A stretch of DNA of 64,000 bases from Erythrobacter donghaensis (GTDB lineage Bacteria; Pseudomonadota; Alphaproteobacteria; Sphingomonadales; Sphingomonadaceae): NCBI RefSeq assembly GCF_002155425.1, contig NZ_MUYG01000011.1, forward strand, positions 558,001 to 622,000, given 5' to 3'. This document shows positions 43,823 through 54,670 of this stretch, piece after piece. Below the pieces are notes generated by a model. That model saw nothing but the letters and a program-made list of their open reading frames with translations. It was not told the DNA's origin and made no database searches. A program made the translations under genes and the position numbers. The stretch's first letter is position 1. Each line of letters begins with the position of its first letter.

Positions 43823-44143
43823 TCAGGCAGCGCGGGGCTGGATCCGGTCAAGCTCGCCATTGAGTGCGCGCTTGGCGGTGCGGAGTTCGCAATCGATCTG
43901 CAATCCCATGAAGAACCCTTCCGACATGCGGAAGTAGCGGGCGAGACGTAGGTCCAATTCGCCATCCATGCGTTTTGTGCCGTCGATCACGGCTTGCAGG
44001 CGCGACGCATCGACCGAGATGGCTTGAGCCAAAGCGGCGGCGTCCATCCCGTAAGGCTCCATGAATTCCGACCAAAGCAATTCGCCCGCGTGCGGAATGT
44101 GGAGCCAGTCCGAGGTATCAATGGTAGTCGACGATTTCGACAC
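43823..44143 (-). CDS. higA: HigA-like antitoxin
   Basis: A 106-residue XRE-type helix-turn-helix protein of the HigA branch: HPGE-like start IPHAGELLWSEFMEPYGMD, then AAALAQAISVDASRLQAVIDGTKRMD as the DNA-reading part and ARYFRMSEGFFMGLQIDCELRTAKR. It would neutralise the toxin encoded just upstream (26-base overlap) and repress the pair. The gene lies on the minus strand between the S10 peptidase and higB. Confidence 0.87.
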   Translation of the reverse strand: MSKSSTTIDTSDWLHIPHAGELLWSEFMEPYGMDAAALAQAISVDASRLQAVIDGTKRMDGELDLRLARYFRMSEGFFMGLQIDCELRTAKRALNGELDRIQPRAA

Positions 44144-44399
44144 CGTGTGCGTCTCCGTTTTCGAACACGAAGCATATACGCCATTGCATGTTTATGGAAA
44201 CAGAATGCTGCCCTTCGCGGTCGCCGGTGAGCGCGTGGAGGCGGTTGGACGGGGGATTGCGCAGGTCATCGATTGTCTTGACGCGGTTGAGCAGCGCCAG
44301 TTTGGCGAGCGCACGTTGCTGGATGTCCGCAGGCAGCTTGCGGCTGGCGCGACCGATCCAGATGCGTTCGGTTTCTTTGCACGCGAAAGAGCGGATCAT
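44118..44399 (-). CDS. higB: HigB-like RelE-superfamily toxin
   Basis: A 93-residue RelE/HigB ribonuclease. Motifs are MIRSFACKETERIWIG, the stretch AKLALLNRVKTIDDLRNPPSNRLHAL, and the C-terminal core HSVSINMQWRICFVFENG with basic residues typical of ribosome-dependent mRNA cleavage. Toxin before antitoxin is the classic higBA order. A nearby palindrome at 44421-44431 may be the HigA operator. Confidence 0.88.
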   Translation of the reverse strand: MIRSFACKETERIWIGRASRKLPADIQQRALAKLALLNRVKTIDDLRNPPSNRLHALTGDREGQHSVSINMQWRICFVFENGDAHGVEIVDYH

Positions 44400-44420
44400 A
44401 AGCTGCCTCGTTGGATATTC

Positions 44421-44431
44421 AGCGAATCGCT
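44421..44431. promoter_or_regulatory. Possible HigA operator
   Basis: AGCGA-A-TCGCT is a short perfect palindrome 22 bases upstream of the higB start, in the 91-base gap after uvrB. The position fits autoregulation of a toxin-antitoxin operon. A palindrome of this length can occur by chance in GC-rich DNA. Confidence 0.4.
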
Positions 44432-44490
44432 AGCAGAACTAATGCTGCATCATCCAAAGCTCGGCTACGGACGTCGTCCAGTTCGTGGGC

Positions 44491-46686
<2,196 letters not shown>

Positions 46687-46797
46687 GCTCCCTGTATGGG
46701 GAACAAAGCGGGGACGTGCAAGGCGCGCGCGCGATTTTGGTTGGCACCTGCGGCGCTGCATGGTCATATCCTCGCAACCATGGAGCAGGAGAGACCT

Positions 46798-47334
46798 ATG
46801 ACACGCATCACCCTTTTCGTCGCCGCCGCCGGGGCCGCTTTGATGGCTGGCTGTTCGGGCGGAGCGACCGACGCCGACGGCGATGGCGAGATCACCGCCA
46901 AGGAAGTCGCCGCCAAGGCCGACGCCGAAATGGTCAGGCCGCAGCCGGGCCTCTACAAGGCGACCATCACCATGACCGGGGTCGATATCCCCGGGATGCC
47001 GCCCGAAATGAAGAACCACGGCGCGGGCATGACCACCACGGTCGAGGAATGCCTGACCGAGAAAGACGTCGAAAAGGGCTTCGAGGAAATGGTCAAGCAG
47101 GGCCAGCAGGGCGAATGCAGCTTCGAGGAATTCGACCTCAACGGCGGCAAGATGGACGGGGTGCTGGTGTGCAAGACCCCGCAGGGCGAATCGCGCATGA
47201 CCATGTCGGGCACGACCACCCCGACTTCGTCCGAATTCACCGCGAGCACCAAGATCAAGTTCGAAGGCATGGGCGAAGGCACCATGAACTTTACCGCCAA
47301 GAACGAACGGATCGGCGACTGTCCCGCCAAATGA
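46798..47334 (+). CDS. DUF3617 lipoprotein with an EF-hand-like loop
   Basis: A 178-residue exported lipoprotein. The signal [19 protein letters not shown] is followed by [12 protein letters not shown], a 12-residue EF-hand-like Ca-binding loop. DUF3617 follows: [33 protein letters not shown], and a final [16 protein letters not shown] lies before the ATG. Function of the family is unknown; proteins of this type lie on the periplasmic side of the envelope. It diverges from uvrB. Confidence 0.82.
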   Translation: MTRITLFVAAAGAALMAGCSGGATDADGDGEITAKEVAAKADAEMVRPQPGLYKATITMTGVDIPGMPPEMKNHGAGMTTTVEECLTEKDVEKGFEEMVKQGQQGECSFEEFDLNGGKMDGVLVCKTPQGESRMTMSGTTTPTSSEFTASTKIKFEGMGEGTMNFTAKNERIGDCPAK

Positions 47335-47378
47335 CCGCGCAATGACCGGGACGTGACAGCCAGTTGATTTGTGTCGGA

Positions 47379-47398
47379 AATGTTACGCGTGTTACATT
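47379..47398. promoter_or_regulatory. Operator-like palindrome before an alpha/beta hydrolase gene
   Basis: An imperfect 20-base palindrome AATGTTACGCGTGTTACATT with 16 of 20 positions symmetric, 40 bases before the ATG at 47438. Size and form resemble TetR-family operators. No TetR gene is next to it, so the regulator is unknown. Confidence 0.45.
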
Positions 47399-47437
47399 TC
47401 ATGGAACATTCATGCAGAATGTGGCTTGGAGCGGAGT

Positions 47438-48274
47438 ATGGCCACTCCGCGCTTCGTTCCTGAACTGTCCCGTCTGCCCGCGCCGCTGATTGCGGCGGCG
47501 AGTGCGGCTGGTGCACAGGCGCAGCAGGCCTATGCCGCCACCGCTCTCGCGCGCCGCGTGGCGCTGGCGCGCGAAGTAATCCCGGTCGAGCACGAGCGTG
47601 GCAAGCCCCGGCTTCTGCGCCTACTGGGCGAGACGCAGGTGCTGCTCGAACCTGTGCGCCGTCCCCGCCGCAAGCTCGCCATTCCGGCCTCGGACAATCC
47701 GCAGGTGGTGATGATGCTCCCCGGCTTTGCCACGCATCCGGTGCGGATGCGCTATCTCGCGCGCCAGCTCGAGGCGGCGGGTCACTGCGTCAAGCGCTGG
47801 GGGCTGGGCTTCAACTGGGGCCCGAACGAGGAAAGTTTCGCCGCGATGGAAGCGCGGCTGCTCGATCTCAACGCCCGCTACGGTCGCAAGGTCGTGCTGG
47901 TCGGCTGGAGCCTCGGCGGGCTCTATGGGCGCGAGCTGGCCAAGCGCCAGCCGCAGGCGGTGGCCAAGGTCGTCACCATGGGATCGCCCTTCAGCGGTAG
48001 CCCGCGCGCCAACAATGTCTGGCGCGCTTACCAGTTCATCACCGGCCATTCGGTCGACGCTCCGCCGATCGAGGCGCAGCTGTCGGCCAAGCCGCCGGTC
48101 GAGACGGTCGCTTTCTGGAGTGCCAACGATGGCGCGATCGCGCCGCGCTGCGCCGCCGGTCGCCCCGGCGAGCGTGACCGCGCGGTGGCGCTGCGCTGCA
48201 CCCACATGGGCTTCACCTATGATCCGCAGGTCATCATGAGCCTGCTGCGCGAGCTTGAAATCACGCGCGTTTGA
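47438..48274 (+). CDS. Alpha/beta hydrolase family protein
   Basis: A 278-residue hydrolase. MMLPGFATHPVRMRYLARQL marks the oxyanion-strand, the nucleophile elbow is VLVGWSLGGLYGRELA, and the rest of the triad is probably in SANDGAIAPR and CTHMGF. It resembles lipase-like or PGAP1-type esterases. Residues 1-85 are a helical extension of unknown use. No signal peptide is visible. The start at 47438 has GGAGCGGAG upstream. The substrate is unknown. Confidence 0.8.
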   Translation: MATPRFVPELSRLPAPLIAAASAAGAQAQQAYAATALARRVALAREVIPVEHERGKPRLLRLLGETQVLLEPVRRPRRKLAIPASDNPQVVMMLPGFATHPVRMRYLARQLEAAGHCVKRWGLGFNWGPNEESFAAMEARLLDLNARYGRKVVLVGWSLGGLYGRELAKRQPQAVAKVVTMGSPFSGSPRANNVWRAYQFITGHSVDAPPIEAQLSAKPPVETVAFWSANDGAIAPRCAAGRPGERDRAVALRCTHMGFTYDPQVIMSLLRELEITRV

Positions 48275-48380
48275 AACCCCCGGGGCCCGTCTCCATCGTC
48301 GCAATCCGATCTCACCGCTTCCCTTTTCCAAAAGCGCGGTTAGATTGCTGCATTGCACCTAACAAACCAAGCGGGGGGTA

Positions 48381-49811
48381 ATGCAGGCGCGCGGCGGCAC
48401 TTTTGATGAAATGTTCGATGAAGCGGGCAACACGCGGCCGGCCTATGCCGAATATTGCCGCTGGTTTGGTGAACAGCCGCCCGAACTGATGCGCCGCAAG
48501 AACCGCGAGGCGGATGATACCTTCCGCCGCACCGGGATCACCTTCAACGTCTATGGCGAGGATGCCGCCGAAGAGCGGCTGATCCCGTTCGACATGGTGC
48601 CGCGCATCATCACCGCCGCCGAATGGCGCCGCTTGTCGCGCGGGATCGAGCAGCGGGTGCGCGCGCTCAATTCCTTCCTCTACGATCTCTATCACCGGCA
48701 GGAAATCGTGCGCGCCGGCCGCCTGCCCGCGCGGCTGCTGCAAAGCAATGATGCCTGGCTCGCCAACATGGTCGGCTTCACCCCGCCGGGCGGGATCTAC
48801 ACGCATATTGTCGGGATCGATCTGGTGCGCACCGGGCCGGACGAATTCTTCGTGCTGGAAGACAATGCGCGAACGCCCTCGGGCGTCTCCTACATGCTGG
48901 AGAACCGCGAGACGATGATGGGGATGTTCCCCGATCTGTTCAGCCGGGTGGCGGTGGAGAGCGTGTCGAATTACCCGCGCCGCCTCGCCCGCAGCCTTGC
49001 CGCCTGCGTCCCGCCCGCCTTCACCGGGGGCAAGCCGGTGGTCGCGGTGCTGACGCCGGGGATTTACAACTCGGCCTATTTCGAGCACGCCTTCCTCGCC
49101 GACCAGATGGGGGCCGAGCTGGTCGAGGGGAGCGATCTACGCGTTACCGAGGGCCGGGTGCAGATGCGCACCACGCGCGGTTACAAGCCGATCGACGTGC
49201 TCTATCGCCGGGTCGACGACGAGTTCCTCGACCCGCTCACCTTCAACCCCGACAGCATGCTGGGCGTGCCGGGGATCATGGATGTCTACCGCGCGGGCGG
49301 GATCACCATCGCCAACGCGCCGGGCACCGGGGTGGCGGACGACAAGGCGATCTATAGCTTCATGCCCGAGATCGTCGAATTCTACACCGGCGAAAAGCCG
49401 TTGCTGCCCAACGTCCAGACCTGGCGCTGCGCGGACAAGGACAGTCTGGCCTATGTGCTCGACAACCTTGCCGAGCTGGTGGTCAAGGAAGTGCACGGAT
49501 CGGGCGGTTACGGGATGCTGATCGGGCCGACGTCATCGAAGCGCGAGATCGCGGCCTTCCGCGAAAAGCTGGTCGCCAAGCCCGACAATTACATCGCCCA
49601 GCCCACTCTCGCGCTGTCGACCTGCCCGATCTACACCGCCAAGGGCCTTGCGCCCCGGCATCTGGATCTGCGGCCCTTCGTGCTGGTCAGCCCCGAAGGG
49701 ATCGACATCACGCCGGGCGGGCTGACGCGGGTGGCGCTCAAGAAGGGATCGCTAGTGGTCAATTCCTCGCAAGGGGGCGGCACCAAGGATACGTGGGTGT
49801 TGAAAGACTGA
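48381..49811 (+). CDS. Circularly permuted ATP-grasp protein (DUF404/DUF407)
   Basis: A 476-residue amidoligase-like protein of the circularly permuted type 2 ATP-grasp group. Motifs include FDMVPRIITAAEWRRLSRGIEQR, VLEDNARTPSGVSYMLENRE and a Gly-rich loop EVHGSGGYGMLIGP. Such proteins stand next to alpha-E, transglutaminase and Anbu genes and are thought to make or modify a peptide substrate. The stop overlaps the alpha-E start by one base. Confidence 0.92.
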   Translation: MQARGGTFDEMFDEAGNTRPAYAEYCRWFGEQPPELMRRKNREADDTFRRTGITFNVYGEDAAEERLIPFDMVPRIITAAEWRRLSRGIEQRVRALNSFLYDLYHRQEIVRAGRLPARLLQSNDAWLANMVGFTPPGGIYTHIVGIDLVRTGPDEFFVLEDNARTPSGVSYMLENRETMMGMFPDLFSRVAVESVSNYPRRLARSLAACVPPAFTGGKPVVAVLTPGIYNSAYFEHAFLADQMGAELVEGSDLRVTEGRVQMRTTRGYKPIDVLYRRVDDEFLDPLTFNPDSMLGVPGIMDVYRAGGITIANAPGTGVADDKAIYSFMPEIVEFYTGEKPLLPNVQTWRCADKDSLAYVLDNLAELVVKEVHGSGGYGMLIGPTSSKREIAAFREKLVAKPDNYIAQPTLALSTCPIYTAKGLAPRHLDLRPFVLVSPEGIDITPGGLTRVALKKGSLVVNSSQGGGTKDTWVLKD

Positions 49812-50755
49812 TGCTGGGCAGAACCGCCAACAGCCTGTTCTGGATGTTTCGCTATCTCGAGCGGGCGGAGAACACCGCGCGTCTGCTCGAAGCGGCGCTG
49901 CGGATGGCGCTGACCCGCGATCTGGCAACCGCCGAGGCCGAGTGGCGCTCGGTGATCGCAACGCTGGGGCTGCAGGCCGCCTTCGAGGCGAACCACGATT
50001 CCTATGACGGACTGACCGTCTGGAACTTCGTGCTGCGCGCGCCCGGCAACCCGGCCAATGTCCGCGAAATGCTGGGCGCCGTGCGCTTCAACGCGCGGAT
50101 GGCGCGCACCAATATCTCGTCCGACGTGTGGGAAGCGGTCAACGACAACTGGATGAAGCTCGACAAGCTGCTCGCCCGGCCCGTCGGTCAGACCGCGGTG
50201 GGCGAGCTGCTGGCATCGATCCGGCGCACCGGCACGCAGGTCCACGGCGCTTTCGACGGGTCGATGCTGCGCGACGAGGGCTATCACTTCGCCCGCGCGG
50301 GCACCTTCATCGAGCGGGCCGACAGCACCGCGCGCATTCTCGACATGAAGTATTTCCTGCTGCTGCCGTCGCTCTCCTATGTCGGATCGAGCCTCGATAC
50401 GGGGCAGTGGGAACAGGTGCTGCGCTCGGTCGCGGGGGCGCGGGTCTATTCGTGGCTCAATGCCGGGCAGATCGAAGCGCGCGGGATCGTCGAATTCCTG
50501 GTGCTCGACGACCGCTTCCCGCGCAGCCTCGCCTTCTGCCGCAACGCCCTGCGCGATTGTCTCGGCGCGCTCGCCCGAACGCATGGTGTCGAGGGCGGCG
50601 CGGTCGCGCTGATGCGCGATTCCGATACCCGCATCAGCCACCTTTGCGTCGACCAGATCTTCGAGGCGGGGCTGCACGAATTCCTGATCGATTTCCTCGC
50701 CCGCAACGCCGCCATCGGCCGGGCGATTGCCGAGGATTACCGGTTCCACGCATGA
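49811..50755 (+). CDS. Alpha-E domain protein (DUF403)
   Basis: A 314-residue, mostly helical protein with the DUF403 start MLGRTANSLFWMFRYLERAENTARLLEAALRMAL, and later FIERADSTARILDMKYFLLL. Alpha-E proteins are partners of the ATP-grasp enzyme in the same operon; they have no known catalysis. Overlaps of one base before and four bases after mark tight coupling. Confidence 0.92.
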   Translation: MLGRTANSLFWMFRYLERAENTARLLEAALRMALTRDLATAEAEWRSVIATLGLQAAFEANHDSYDGLTVWNFVLRAPGNPANVREMLGAVRFNARMARTNISSDVWEAVNDNWMKLDKLLARPVGQTAVGELLASIRRTGTQVHGAFDGSMLRDEGYHFARAGTFIERADSTARILDMKYFLLLPSLSYVGSSLDTGQWEQVLRSVAGARVYSWLNAGQIEARGIVEFLVLDDRFPRSLAFCRNALRDCLGALARTHGVEGGAVALMRDSDTRISHLCVDQIFEAGLHEFLIDFLARNAAIGRAIAEDYRFHA

Positions 50756-51615
50756 GCAAACTGCGCCTCTCGATCCGCCACACCACTCACTATGCCTTCG
50801 CGCAGCCGGTGGTCCACGCGCTCCAGCGGCTGCGGCTGACCCCCAAGGAGACGCAAGGTCAGCGCATCGTCCAATGGTCGATGCAGTTCGACAACGCCCA
50901 TGCCGAGCTCGAATATGACGATCAGCATTTCAACCACGTCACGCTGATCGGTCTTGCGCCGGGTGCGCGCGAGGTGACCGTAAGCTGCGAAGGCGTAGTC
51001 GAGACCGAGGACAATGCCGGGGTGATCGGTCGCCATTCGGGGCACCTGCCCCTGTGGAGCTTCCTGCGCCAGACCCCGCTGACCCGCCCCGGCGTCAAGT
51101 TGCGCAGCCTGCTGCGCGAGGCGGCGGGCGCGGCTGACGATGCGCCGCTCGATTTCCTCCACGCGCTCTCGGCGCTGATCCGCGAGCGGGTGGCCTATGA
51201 AACCGGCCGCACCCACTCCGCCACCACCGCCGAGGAAGCGACCCTTCAGGGCGCAGGCGTGTGTCAGGATCACGCCCACATCTTCATCGGCGCCGCGCGC
51301 GCGCACGGCATTCCGGCGCGCTATGTCAGCGGCTATCTGATGATGGACGACCGGATCGAGCAGGAGGCCACCCACGCCTGGGCCGAAGCCCATGTCGAAG
51401 GGCTGGGCTGGGTCGGTTTCGACGTGTCGAACGGCATCAGCCCCGATCCGCGCTATGTCCGCGTGGCGACGGGCAGCGACTACCGCGATGCGGCGCCGAT
51501 CACCGGGATCAGCTTCGGCAGTGCGGCCGACGAGGTGCTGACCGTGGGCCTGATGGTCGAAGGGCAGCCGTCTGCGGGCGGCCAGAGCCAGCAGCAGGGC
51601 GAACAATCACAATAA
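50752..51615 (+). CDS. Transglutaminase-like cysteine peptidase
   Basis: A 287-residue protein: an N-terminal beta-sandwich (LSIRHTTHYAFAQPVVHALQRLRLTP) and a catalytic core with Cys in EATLQGAGVCQDHAHIF, His in THAWAEAHVEG and Asp in GFDVSNG. It may cut, join or transfer peptides. The last 18 residues are Gln-rich. It belongs to the operon with the ATP-grasp, alpha-E and Anbu genes. The start overlaps the alpha-E stop by four bases. Confidence 0.92.
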   Translation: MSKLRLSIRHTTHYAFAQPVVHALQRLRLTPKETQGQRIVQWSMQFDNAHAELEYDDQHFNHVTLIGLAPGAREVTVSCEGVVETEDNAGVIGRHSGHLPLWSFLRQTPLTRPGVKLRSLLREAAGAADDAPLDFLHALSALIRERVAYETGRTHSATTAEEATLQGAGVCQDHAHIFIGAARAHGIPARYVSGYLMMDDRIEQEATHAWAEAHVEGLGWVGFDVSNGISPDPRYVRVATGSDYRDAAPITGISFGSAADEVLTVGLMVEGQPSAGGQSQQQGEQSQ

Positions 51616-51703
51616 TCGCAAAGCAGGGCGGCGGTGTTTGCGCTGCGGCGCGCTTCGCGTAAGTGTGCGCCTCGGCCCGCGGGCGACAGGAGAGAATGAC
51701 GGC

Positions 51704-52450
51704 ATGACCTATTGCGTTGGCATGGTGCTCGACAAGGGCCTCGTGCTCATGAGCGACACCCGCACCAATTCGGGGGTCGACAACATCTCCACCTTCCGCA
51801 AGCTGTTCCACTGGACCGTGCCGGGCGAGCGCATGATCGCGGTGATGACCGCAGGCAATCTGGCGACCACGCAGGCGGTGATCAGCCAGCTGGAAGAACG
51901 CACCAAGGCCCCGGGCGAACGCGACAACACCCTGCTCAAGGGCGCGACGATGTTTCAGGTCGCCACGGAGATCGGCCGCCTGCTGCGCACGACGATTGAA
52001 ACCGCACAGAACGTCAATGGCGATGGGGGGAAGGGGCGCTTTACCGCCACCATGATCGTGGCCGGGCAGATCGCCGGGATGCAGCCGCGGCTGTTCATGA
52101 TCTATCCCGAAGGCAATTTCATCGAAGCCAGCTGGGACACGCCCTTCTTCCAGATCGGCGAGACCAAGTATGGCCGCCCGATCCTGATCCGCGGATATGA
52201 TCGGGACATGAGTTTCGAGGATGCGATCAAGCTGCTGATGGTCAGTTTCGATTCGACTCTCAAGGCTAACCTGTCGGTCGGTCTGCCGCTGGATCTTTTG
52301 GTTATCGGCAAGGATACGTTTGCCGCCACCCACGAACACCGCGTGGCTGCCGACGATTCCTATTTCGACACCATTTCATCGGGTTGGGGCGATGCGCTGC
52401 GATCGGCGTTTCACTCGCTTCCGTCCTATCGCTTCGGTGACGACACCTAG
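51704..52450 (+). CDS. Anbu (proteasome-like) peptidase
   Basis: A 248-residue Ntn-hydrolase. The start MTYCVGMVLDKGLVLMSDTRTN exposes Thr2 as nucleophile after Met removal. DNTLLKGATMFQV and LPLDLLVIGKD are also seen. Anbu (COG3484) assembles in rings and is a relative of HslV and the proteasome. It follows the transglutaminase by 88 bases and completes the conserved four-gene set. Confidence 0.92.
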   Translation: MTYCVGMVLDKGLVLMSDTRTNSGVDNISTFRKLFHWTVPGERMIAVMTAGNLATTQAVISQLEERTKAPGERDNTLLKGATMFQVATEIGRLLRTTIETAQNVNGDGGKGRFTATMIVAGQIAGMQPRLFMIYPEGNFIEASWDTPFFQIGETKYGRPILIRGYDRDMSFEDAIKLLMVSFDSTLKANLSVGLPLDLLVIGKDTFAATHEHRVAADDSYFDTISSGWGDALRSAFHSLPSYRFGDDT

Positions 52451-52467
52451 CAATTTACCGCAATCTG

Positions 52468-52488
52468 GCTCCGCTTTGGAGCATTTTT
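52468..52488 (+). terminator. Weak terminator after the Anbu gene
   Basis: A short stem GCTCC (52468-52472) and GGAGC (52478-52482) with a GCTTT loop, followed by ATTTTTAT. The stem is only five pairs, so it is weak, but the T-run and position 18 bases after the Anbu stop support it. Confidence 0.4.
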
Positions 52489-52592
52489 ATAGCTTATTAT
52501 CAGATGTTTGCGCCTTTCCGGGTATGGTAAATCCTCCGGATCGGCGGCGCTCTTGCGTGAAACCCGCAAGGGGTTGGCGCAGACAGACTGAC

Positions 52593-53213
52593 ATGACACG
52601 CAAAGCCACCCTCCACTTCATCGATTCGTGCAGCCGCCAACGGGCCGAACTGGCTCGGGTAGGCTTCACGCTGGGCCACCACTGCGAGGTCTACGGCGAC
52701 CTGTCCGAACTCGCGGTCCACCCGCCGCGCGAAGGGATCCTGATCGCCCGCGACACCGCCGAAGAAGGCGGGGTCGGCATGATCCTCGACCGGCTGGGGC
52801 GGCTGGGCATCTGGCTCCCGCTGATTGCGGTCGACGTGCAGCCGCGTCCGGGCCGGATTGTCGAGGCGATCAAGGCCGGGGCGCTCGATTATCTCGCCCT
52901 GCCGCTCGATCCTGAGCGTTTCACCCGCTGCCTGCTGCGGATCGAGAAGGAGGCCGAACAGTTCGGCGTCGCCCGCCGCCGCATGATCGAAGCGCGCGAT
53001 CGCATCTCGACCCTCTCGGCGCGAGAACGCGAAGTGCTCGACTGGCTGGCGGAAGGCAGCAGCAACAAGGCGATCGCGCGGGAACTCGACATCAGCCCGC
53101 GCACGGTGGAAATCCACCGCGCCAACATGATGACCAAGCTCGGCGCGCGCCATGCGGCGGAAGCCGTGCGCCTGAAACTCGAGGCGAAGCTGGAACCCAG
53201 GCTGCGGGCGTAG
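52593..53213 (+). CDS. LuxR-type regulator with a degenerate receiver
   Basis: A 206-residue FixJ/LuxR-like protein. A receiver-like fold occupies residues 1-120, but the usual acidic pair (here FIDSCS), phospho-Asp (GILIARDT, where Arg stands at the usual place) and Lys (LALPLD) are altered, so it is probably not phosphorylated. The helix-turn-helix ISTLSAREREVLDWLAEGSSNKAIARELDISPRTVEIHRANM is complete. It may act constitutively or bind a ligand. The 142 bases before it are AT-rich and probably hold its promoter. Confidence 0.85.
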   Translation: MTRKATLHFIDSCSRQRAELARVGFTLGHHCEVYGDLSELAVHPPREGILIARDTAEEGGVGMILDRLGRLGIWLPLIAVDVQPRPGRIVEAIKAGALDYLALPLDPERFTRCLLRIEKEAEQFGVARRRMIEARDRISTLSAREREVLDWLAEGSSNKAIARELDISPRTVEIHRANMMTKLGARHAAEAVRLKLEAKLEPRLRA

Positions 53214-53299
53214 CGCCCTACCTTTCGGCCCGGCTCGTCCTGTCCCCTTGCAGGAGCCGACGCCGACAGCAGACGGGACCGATCAGGCTTGTCTTACGG

Positions 53300-53337
53300 G
53301 CGGCCCCGGCGCTGGTGGTTCAGCGGGCCGGGGCCGC
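53300..53337 (+). terminator. Terminator after the LuxR-type gene
   Basis: An 11-base stem GCGGCCCCGGC (53300-53310) and GCCGGGGCCGC (53327-53337) with a 16-base loop, followed by TTTCGTTT. It lies 87 bases after the LuxR-like stop and before the convergent extensin-like gene. Confidence 0.75.
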
Positions 53338-53394
53338 TTTCGTTTGCGCGTGTGGAAAGGGGTCGCCGATGGCGTGAGCGGTCACGCCCTCCGC

Positions 53395-54117
53395 TCAGCG
53401 GCAGAACTTCGCGCCCGTGCCTTCCAGATGGAAATGATCCGCGTGCGCGGCATTATATTGTGGGCCGAGCACCGTGCCGAACCGCTTGCAGGCGCTGCGA
53501 TGCACCACCCGCAGGAACTCGCGCGTCGACGCATCGCCGCCATCCCAGTCGCGCTTGAGCACGATCCGGCGCCCATCGGCCAGCACGAAGCCCGCGACAT
53601 CGATCGCCTCGGCGCGGGCATGGCCCGATCGCACTTCGGTGCCCGCGACATTGCGGCAGGCATAGGAACCCATCGTCTCGATCCGCGCCACCGGGCTGCC
53701 GAGGATCTCGCGCGCGGCGCGGTCGACGCCGAAGCGCGCCCAGTCGCCGAAGGCCTTGGCCACGCCGCAGCGCACCGGGCCGAGATTGCTGACGCTCATC
53801 GGCGCGCGGTCGCCCGCCAGCGCCATCAGCTGCACCGTGCCAAGCTTGTTGCACCCCGGGGCGGCATAGGTATCGGGCAGCGGATCGAACCGCGCGCCGC
53901 TTGCGCCCAGATCGGCAAGGCATCCGTCTTCGCTGGGGCGCGGCACATAAGATCGCGGGGCCGAGGCGACCGGCACCGCCGGGCGGGCCGGGGCGCGCGC
54001 GCTTTGGCTGGCGTTGCCCGGCGCGGCGCTGCTGCCCGGGATCAGCGATCCGCAACCGGCCAGCGCCAGAGCGGCCGTGGCCAGCGTGATCGCGCGAAGG
54101 GTGCCCTTGGCTTTCAT
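53395..54117 (-). CDS. Extensin-like C-terminal domain lipoprotein
   Basis: A 240-residue exported lipoprotein (MKAKGTLRAITLATAALALAGC, start at 54117). A Ser/Pro/Ala-rich linker precedes a C-terminal extensin-like (DUF1796/ExtensinC) domain: CLADLGASGARFDPLP, SYACRNVAGT, SGHARAEAIDVAGF, NAAHADHFHLEG. These resemble the D-Ala-D-Ala (VanY/MepA-like) peptidase fold with His and Asp that may bind zinc. Likely role: cell-wall work; not shown. Confidence 0.85.
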   Translation of the reverse strand: MKAKGTLRAITLATAALALAGCGSLIPGSSAAPGNASQSARAPARPAVPVASAPRSYVPRPSEDGCLADLGASGARFDPLPDTYAAPGCNKLGTVQLMALAGDRAPMSVSNLGPVRCGVAKAFGDWARFGVDRAAREILGSPVARIETMGSYACRNVAGTEVRSGHARAEAIDVAGFVLADGRRIVLKRDWDGGDASTREFLRVVHRSACKRFGTVLGPQYNAAHADHFHLEGTGAKFCR

Positions 54118-54214
54118 GCCAAGGGTTATTGCGCAGGAATGGTTAACAGGGCGGAAACGCCTTCGGAAAAGCGTTCCTTTGTTGCCGCTTAGGGGTTGGC
54201 GCGCAGACGGCGGC

Positions 54215-54610
54215 TCAGGGCAGGGCATCCTCGACCTGTTCCCACAACTCGATCTTGACCCCGTCCGGGTCGAGCAGCCAGGCGAACTTGCCATAGCCCT
54301 CGTCGGCCTCGCCGAAGATTTCGACACCCTTGGCCTTCAGACCCGCGACCATGCCGTCGCAATCATTGACCCTGAGGTTGATCATGAAGCCGCCGGCGCC
54401 GGGCTTGATATAGGTGTCGTCGCCAAAGTGGCTGATCAGCGAATAGGGATGCGCCATCGGCTCGTCCGCCCAGGCGAGTTGCGGGCCATAGGGCCCGTCG
54501 ATCCCGAGCGTGTCGCGATACCACGCTCGCGTCGCCGCCGGGTCTTTCACGACATAGAACACCCCGCCGAGCCCGGTGACGCGCGGTGCGCCTGAATTTG
54601 TGTCTGCCAT
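54215..54610 (-). CDS. VOC-family (glyoxalase/bleomycin-resistance fold) protein
   Basis: A 131-residue VOC-fold protein: GLGGVFYVVKDPAATRAWYRDTLGI at the start, and EGYGKFAWLLDPDGVKIELWEQ at the end with the usual Glu metal ligand. The start at 54610 has GGGGAGGA about eight bases upstream. Many small VOC proteins act on unknown metabolites; no substrate is evident. It is monocistronic and faces neighbours on the same strand. Confidence 0.85.
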   Translation of the reverse strand: MADTNSGAPRVTGLGGVFYVVKDPAATRAWYRDTLGIDGPYGPQLAWADEPMAHPYSLISHFGDDTYIKPGAGGFMINLRVNDCDGMVAGLKAKGVEIFGEADEGYGKFAWLLDPDGVKIELWEQVEDALP

Positions 54611-54670
54611 CGCCAAGTCCTCCCCACGGCGATCATGCGCCATGCTGCGACCGGAGAAAAGAGCGATCGC

